DNA of 26,126 bases from an uncultured Kineosporia sp. GTDB lineage: Bacteria; Actinomycetota; Actinomycetes; Actinomycetales; Kineosporiaceae. Under the pieces are notes generated by a model. The model saw only the letters and a list, made by a program, of their open reading frames with translations. It ran no database searches and was not told the DNA's origin. Positions 23,701-26,126 of this stretch are shown in pieces. The stretch lies in the NCBI GenBank assembly GCA_937859855.1, contig CALMAR010000176.1, forward strand, positions 1-26,126, written 5' to 3'. The position numbers were made by a program, and so were the translations under genes. Within the stretch, counting starts at the first letter, position 1; each line of letters starts with the position of its first letter.

Positions 23701-25338
23701 TCAGCGCTTCTGCCGGACGATCTGCTCCTGCTCGATCTGGTCATCGGCCAGCGGCTGCGACTCCTCGTGTCCGACCTGGTAGCCGCCACCGCTGCCGCCA
23801 CCGGTGAAGGCGCTGGTGAACGAGCCCACCTCCTGCTCCAATGAGCTGGCGGTGTCGTCGCTGAACTGGCCGGTCTCGGCGATGGTCTTCAGGATGCTGG
23901 TACTGCGGCGCAGATGATCCAGAAACTCGCGCTCGAACTTGCGGACGTCGCCCACGTCCAGCTTGTCCAGCTTCCCGGTGGTCCCCAGCCACACCGAGAC
24001 GACCTGCTCCTCCATCGGATATGGGCTGTACTGCGGCTGCTTGAACAGTTCCATCAGCCGCTCGCCGCGGGCCAGCTGCTGGCGGGAGGCGGCGTCCAGG
24101 TCAGAGGCGAACATCGCGAACGCCTCCAGCGCCCGGAACTGGGCCAGGTCCACCTTGATCGAACCGGTGACCGCCTTCATCGCCTTGGTCATCGCCGAGC
24201 CGCCGACCCGGGAGACCGAGATCCCGACGTCGACCGCCGGGCGCTGGTTGGCGTTGAACAGGTCGGACTGCAGGAACAGCTGACCGTCGGTGATCGAAAT
24301 GACGTTGGTCGGGATGTAGGCCGAGACGTCGTTGGCCTGGGTCTCGATGATCGGCAGGCCGGTCATCGAGCCCGCGCCCAGCGCGTCGGACAGCTTGGCG
24401 CAGCGTTCCAGCAGCCGGGAGTGCAGGTAGAACACGTCGCCCGGGTAGGCCTCACGCCCGGGCGGCCGGCGCAGCAGCAACGACACCGCCCGATAGGCCG
24501 CAGCCTGCTTGGACAGGTCATCGAACACGATCAGCACGTGCTTGCCGTCGTACATCCAGTGCTGGCCGATGGCCGATCCGGTGTAGGGCGCCAGGTACTT
24601 GAAGCCAGCCGGGTCGGAGGCCGGGGAATTGACGATCGTGGTGTACTCCAGCGCTCCAGCCTCTTCGAGCGAGCGCCGGACCGAAGAGACGGTGGACCCC
24701 TTCTGCCCGATCGCCACGTAGATGCAGCGCACCTGCTTGGCGGGGTCGCCGGAGGCCCAGTTGTCCTTCTGGTTGATGATCGTGTCGATCGCGACCGCGG
24801 TCTTGCCGGTCTGCCGGTCGCCGATGATCAGCTGGCGCTGCCCCCGGCCGATCGGGGTCATCGCGTCGATCGCCTTGATCCCGGTCATCAGCGGCTCATG
24901 CACCGACTTGCGCATCATCACCCCGGGAGCCTGCAGCTCCAGCGCGCGGCGCTCAGTGGACTCGATGTCGCCGAGCCCGTCGATCGGGCGTCCGAGCGGG
25001 TCGATCACCCGTCCGAGGAAGTTGTCGCCCACCGGCACCGAGAGCACCTCGCCGGTCCGCTTGACCTGCTGGCCCTCCTCGATCCCGCTGAACTCGCCCA
25101 GCACCACGACCCCGATCTCGCGGACGTCGAGGTTCTGGGCCAGGCCGAGCGTGCCGTCCTCGAACAGGAGCAGCTCGTTGGCCATCGCATTGGGAAGTCC
25201 CTCGACCCGGGCGATGCCATCCATCGCCTCAGCGACCCGGCCCACCTCTTCCCGGTCGGCCGCGGTGGGGTCATAGGACTGGACGAAGGCGTCCAGGGCA
25301 TCCCGGATCTCCTCCGGCCGGATGGTGAGTTCCGCCAT
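23701..25338 (-). CDS. atpA: ATP synthase F1 alpha subunit
   Basis: Non-catalytic nucleotide-binding subunit of F1. The 545 residues begin with [20 protein letters not shown], then the beta-barrel, the P-loop [14 protein letters not shown] (about 170-183), [20 protein letters not shown], the Walker B strand [19 protein letters not shown], the arginine finger in the segment [18 protein letters not shown], and the helical C-terminus. The last 45 residues form a Gly-rich, charged tail (GGGSGGGYQ, then Glu/Gln/Lys-rich), a C-terminal extension beyond the E. coli protein, as also seen in mycobacteria. AGGGA lies 7 bases before the ATG. Confidence 0.97.
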   Translation of the reverse strand: MAELTIRPEEIRDALDAFVQSYDPTAADREEVGRVAEAMDGIARVEGLPNAMANELLLFEDGTLGLAQNLDVREIGVVVLGEFSGIEEGQQVKRTGEVLSVPVGDNFLGRVIDPLGRPIDGLGDIESTERRALELQAPGVMMRKSVHEPLMTGIKAIDAMTPIGRGQRQLIIGDRQTGKTAVAIDTIINQKDNWASGDPAKQVRCIYVAIGQKGSTVSSVRRSLEEAGALEYTTIVNSPASDPAGFKYLAPYTGSAIGQHWMYDGKHVLIVFDDLSKQAAAYRAVSLLLRRPPGREAYPGDVFYLHSRLLERCAKLSDALGAGSMTGLPIIETQANDVSAYIPTNVISITDGQLFLQSDLFNANQRPAVDVGISVSRVGGSAMTKAMKAVTGSIKVDLAQFRALEAFAMFASDLDAASRQQLARGERLMELFKQPQYSPYPMEEQVVSVWLGTTGKLDKLDVGDVRKFEREFLDHLRRSTSILKTIAETGQFSDDTASSLEQEVGSFTSAFTGGGSGGGYQVGHEESQPLADDQIEQEQIVRQKR

Positions 25339-25471
25339 CTGGAATCCCTGCTCTCTACTCGTTGAACGCCCCCACTCGGCTGCGTTCTCGCTTCGTTGTG
25401 CGCGGTGCGTTGCGTCGGTGCTGGGTTGCTGCCTAAGAACAGGATCTCAAATCTGAGCCGCTCCGGCGGAG
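25339..25471 (-). other. 133-base gap between atpH and atpA
   Basis: The gaps between the other atp genes here are 27-65 bases, so this one is longer. It has no ORF of note. It contains a CTCA-AATC-TGAG hairpin and a run of GT/CG-rich sequence. An internal promoter for atpA or an mRNA-processing site is possible, but I see no convincing -10/-35 pair. Confidence 0.35.
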
Positions 25472-26126
25472 TCAGCCGGCCATCGCCCGCTGAACCTCGT
25501 TCAACCGGCCAGCGATCGTGCTGTCCAGCAGCTCGCCGGCCACCTGGACCCGGATCCCGCCGATCACGTCCGGATCGATCTCGACATTCAGCCGGATTGG
25601 CCGATCGAACATCCGGCCCAAGATGGAGGCCAGCCGGTCGTGCTGCTGTTCGCTCAGACTTGTGGCCACCACAACCTGAGCCACCAGCTGGTGGCGCCGA
25701 TCGGCAGCCTCCTGCACGTAGTCGTCCAGGATCTGTTCGGTCCGGCGCCTCCGCGTGCTGGTCGCCGCCTGGGTAGCCAGGGTCATCGTCTCGGGTGCCA
25801 CCCGGCCACCCAGCAGGGTGTCCACCAGAGCGGTCTTCCGCGCGCTGCCGCTGGTCCGGGCCGCGAACGCGTCCCGCAGACCCTGATCGCCGGCCACCAT
25901 CCGGGAGAACCGGAACAGCTCGTCCTCCACCGCGTCGAAGCGCTCGTTGCGCTCCGCGCTGACCAGCACGCTGAGCACGGCCAGCCGCTCGGTCGCTGTG
26001 GTCAGTTCGGCCGGGTCCGGCCACGAGCCACCGACCAGCTGGTCGAGGATCTCGAGCGTGGCGGCGGACAGCTGGCTGCCGAACAGCTGACGCAGCAGCC
26101 CGGACTTGGCCTGGGCCGGGCTGCTG
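25472..26126 (-). CDS. atpH: ATP synthase F1 delta subunit (5' end missing)
   Basis: Peripheral-stalk subunit that ties the b subunits to the top of F1. The frame runs off the window end, leaving 218 residues. Visible are part of the N-terminal helical domain (LLRQLFGSQLSAATLEILDQ, LAVLSVLVSAERNERFDAVE), VEDELFRFSRMVAGDQGLRD (OSCP-like), and the C-terminal domain RHQLVAQVVVATSLSE, RLNVEIDPDVIGGIRVQV and GELLDSTIAGRLNEVQRAM. The GTG at 25978 is internal and not the start. Its size suggests the long actinobacterial delta type of about 270 residues; a mycobacterium-like b-delta fusion cannot be excluded because the upstream part is not seen. Confidence 0.93.
   Translation of the reverse strand, partial: SSPAQAKSGLLRQLFGSQLSAATLEILDQLVGGSWPDPAELTTATERLAVLSVLVSAERNERFDAVEDELFRFSRMVAGDQGLRDAFAARTSGSARKTALVDTLLGGRVAPETMTLATQAATSTRRRRTEQILDDYVQEAADRRHQLVAQVVVATSLSEQQHDRLASILGRMFDRPIRLNVEIDPDVIGGIRVQVAGELLDSTIAGRLNEVQRAMAG

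Overview
The window is one continuous stretch of high-GC actinobacterial chromosome. This rests on the strong G/C third-position bias, the set of lineage-typical genes (the mismatch endonuclease NucS, DUF2550 after atpC, a DivIVA/FilP-like coiled-coil protein, an OmpA/lipoprotein pair, a UBP-finger antiporter) and several promoters that place a TAnnnT box 6-8 bases before the start codon, as in leaderless actinobacterial mRNAs. The gene set atp - DUF2550 - cobalamin adenosyltransferase - murA, with nucS and methylmalonyl-CoA epimerase further away, resembles the Mycobacterium tuberculosis Rv1305-Rv1322A neighbourhood, but the species cannot be named from the sequence. No rRNA, tRNA, CRISPR array, transposase or integrase was seen.

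Layout. Bases 1-1175 (+): the 3' part of an Fpg/Nei DNA glycosylase and methylmalonyl-CoA epimerase. Bases 1144-2306 (-): a lipoprotein and an OmpA-domain protein, translationally coupled. Bases 2307-2734: a leader region with several hairpins and a cobalamin-riboswitch-like core. Bases 2735-5259 (+): a long hendecad-repeat coiled-coil protein and an AI-2E/PerM family membrane protein. Bases 5298-8774 (+): FmdB zinc ribbon, DUF952, NucS, PyrD and a D-amino-acid-oxidase-like flavoprotein. Bases 8916-12324 (+): a DUF1800/DUF1501 exported pair. Bases 12444-13601 (+): a MalY/PatB-type PLP enzyme, preceded by an 80-base imperfect palindrome. Bases 13621-16549 (-): a small possible ORF, a Na+/H+ antiporter ending in a UBP-type zinc finger, and a STAS protein without the usual phospho-serine. 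Bases 17016-18421 (+): an extremely acidic protein coupled to a strongly basic M15-type peptidase, then a small membrane protein. Bases 18360-19673 (-): MurA carrying the fosfomycin-insensitive Asp. Bases 19719-20336 (+): cob(I)alamin adenosyltransferase. Bases 20390-26126 (-): DUF2550 and the ATP synthase F1 genes atpC, D, G, A and H, with atpH cut by the window end.

How the genes work together. Epimerase and adenosyltransferase both serve adenosylcobalamin-dependent methylmalonyl-CoA metabolism. ATP synthase, PyrD (quinone-linked) and the antiporter belong to membrane energetics. MurA, the coiled-coil protein, the OmpA-domain protein and the M15 peptidase concern the cell envelope. NucS and the Nei-type glycosylase are DNA repair. 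The best candidates for something undescribed are the charge-complementary acidic protein/M15 peptidase pair, the structured leader before the coiled-coil gene, and the two intergenic inverted-repeat structures.
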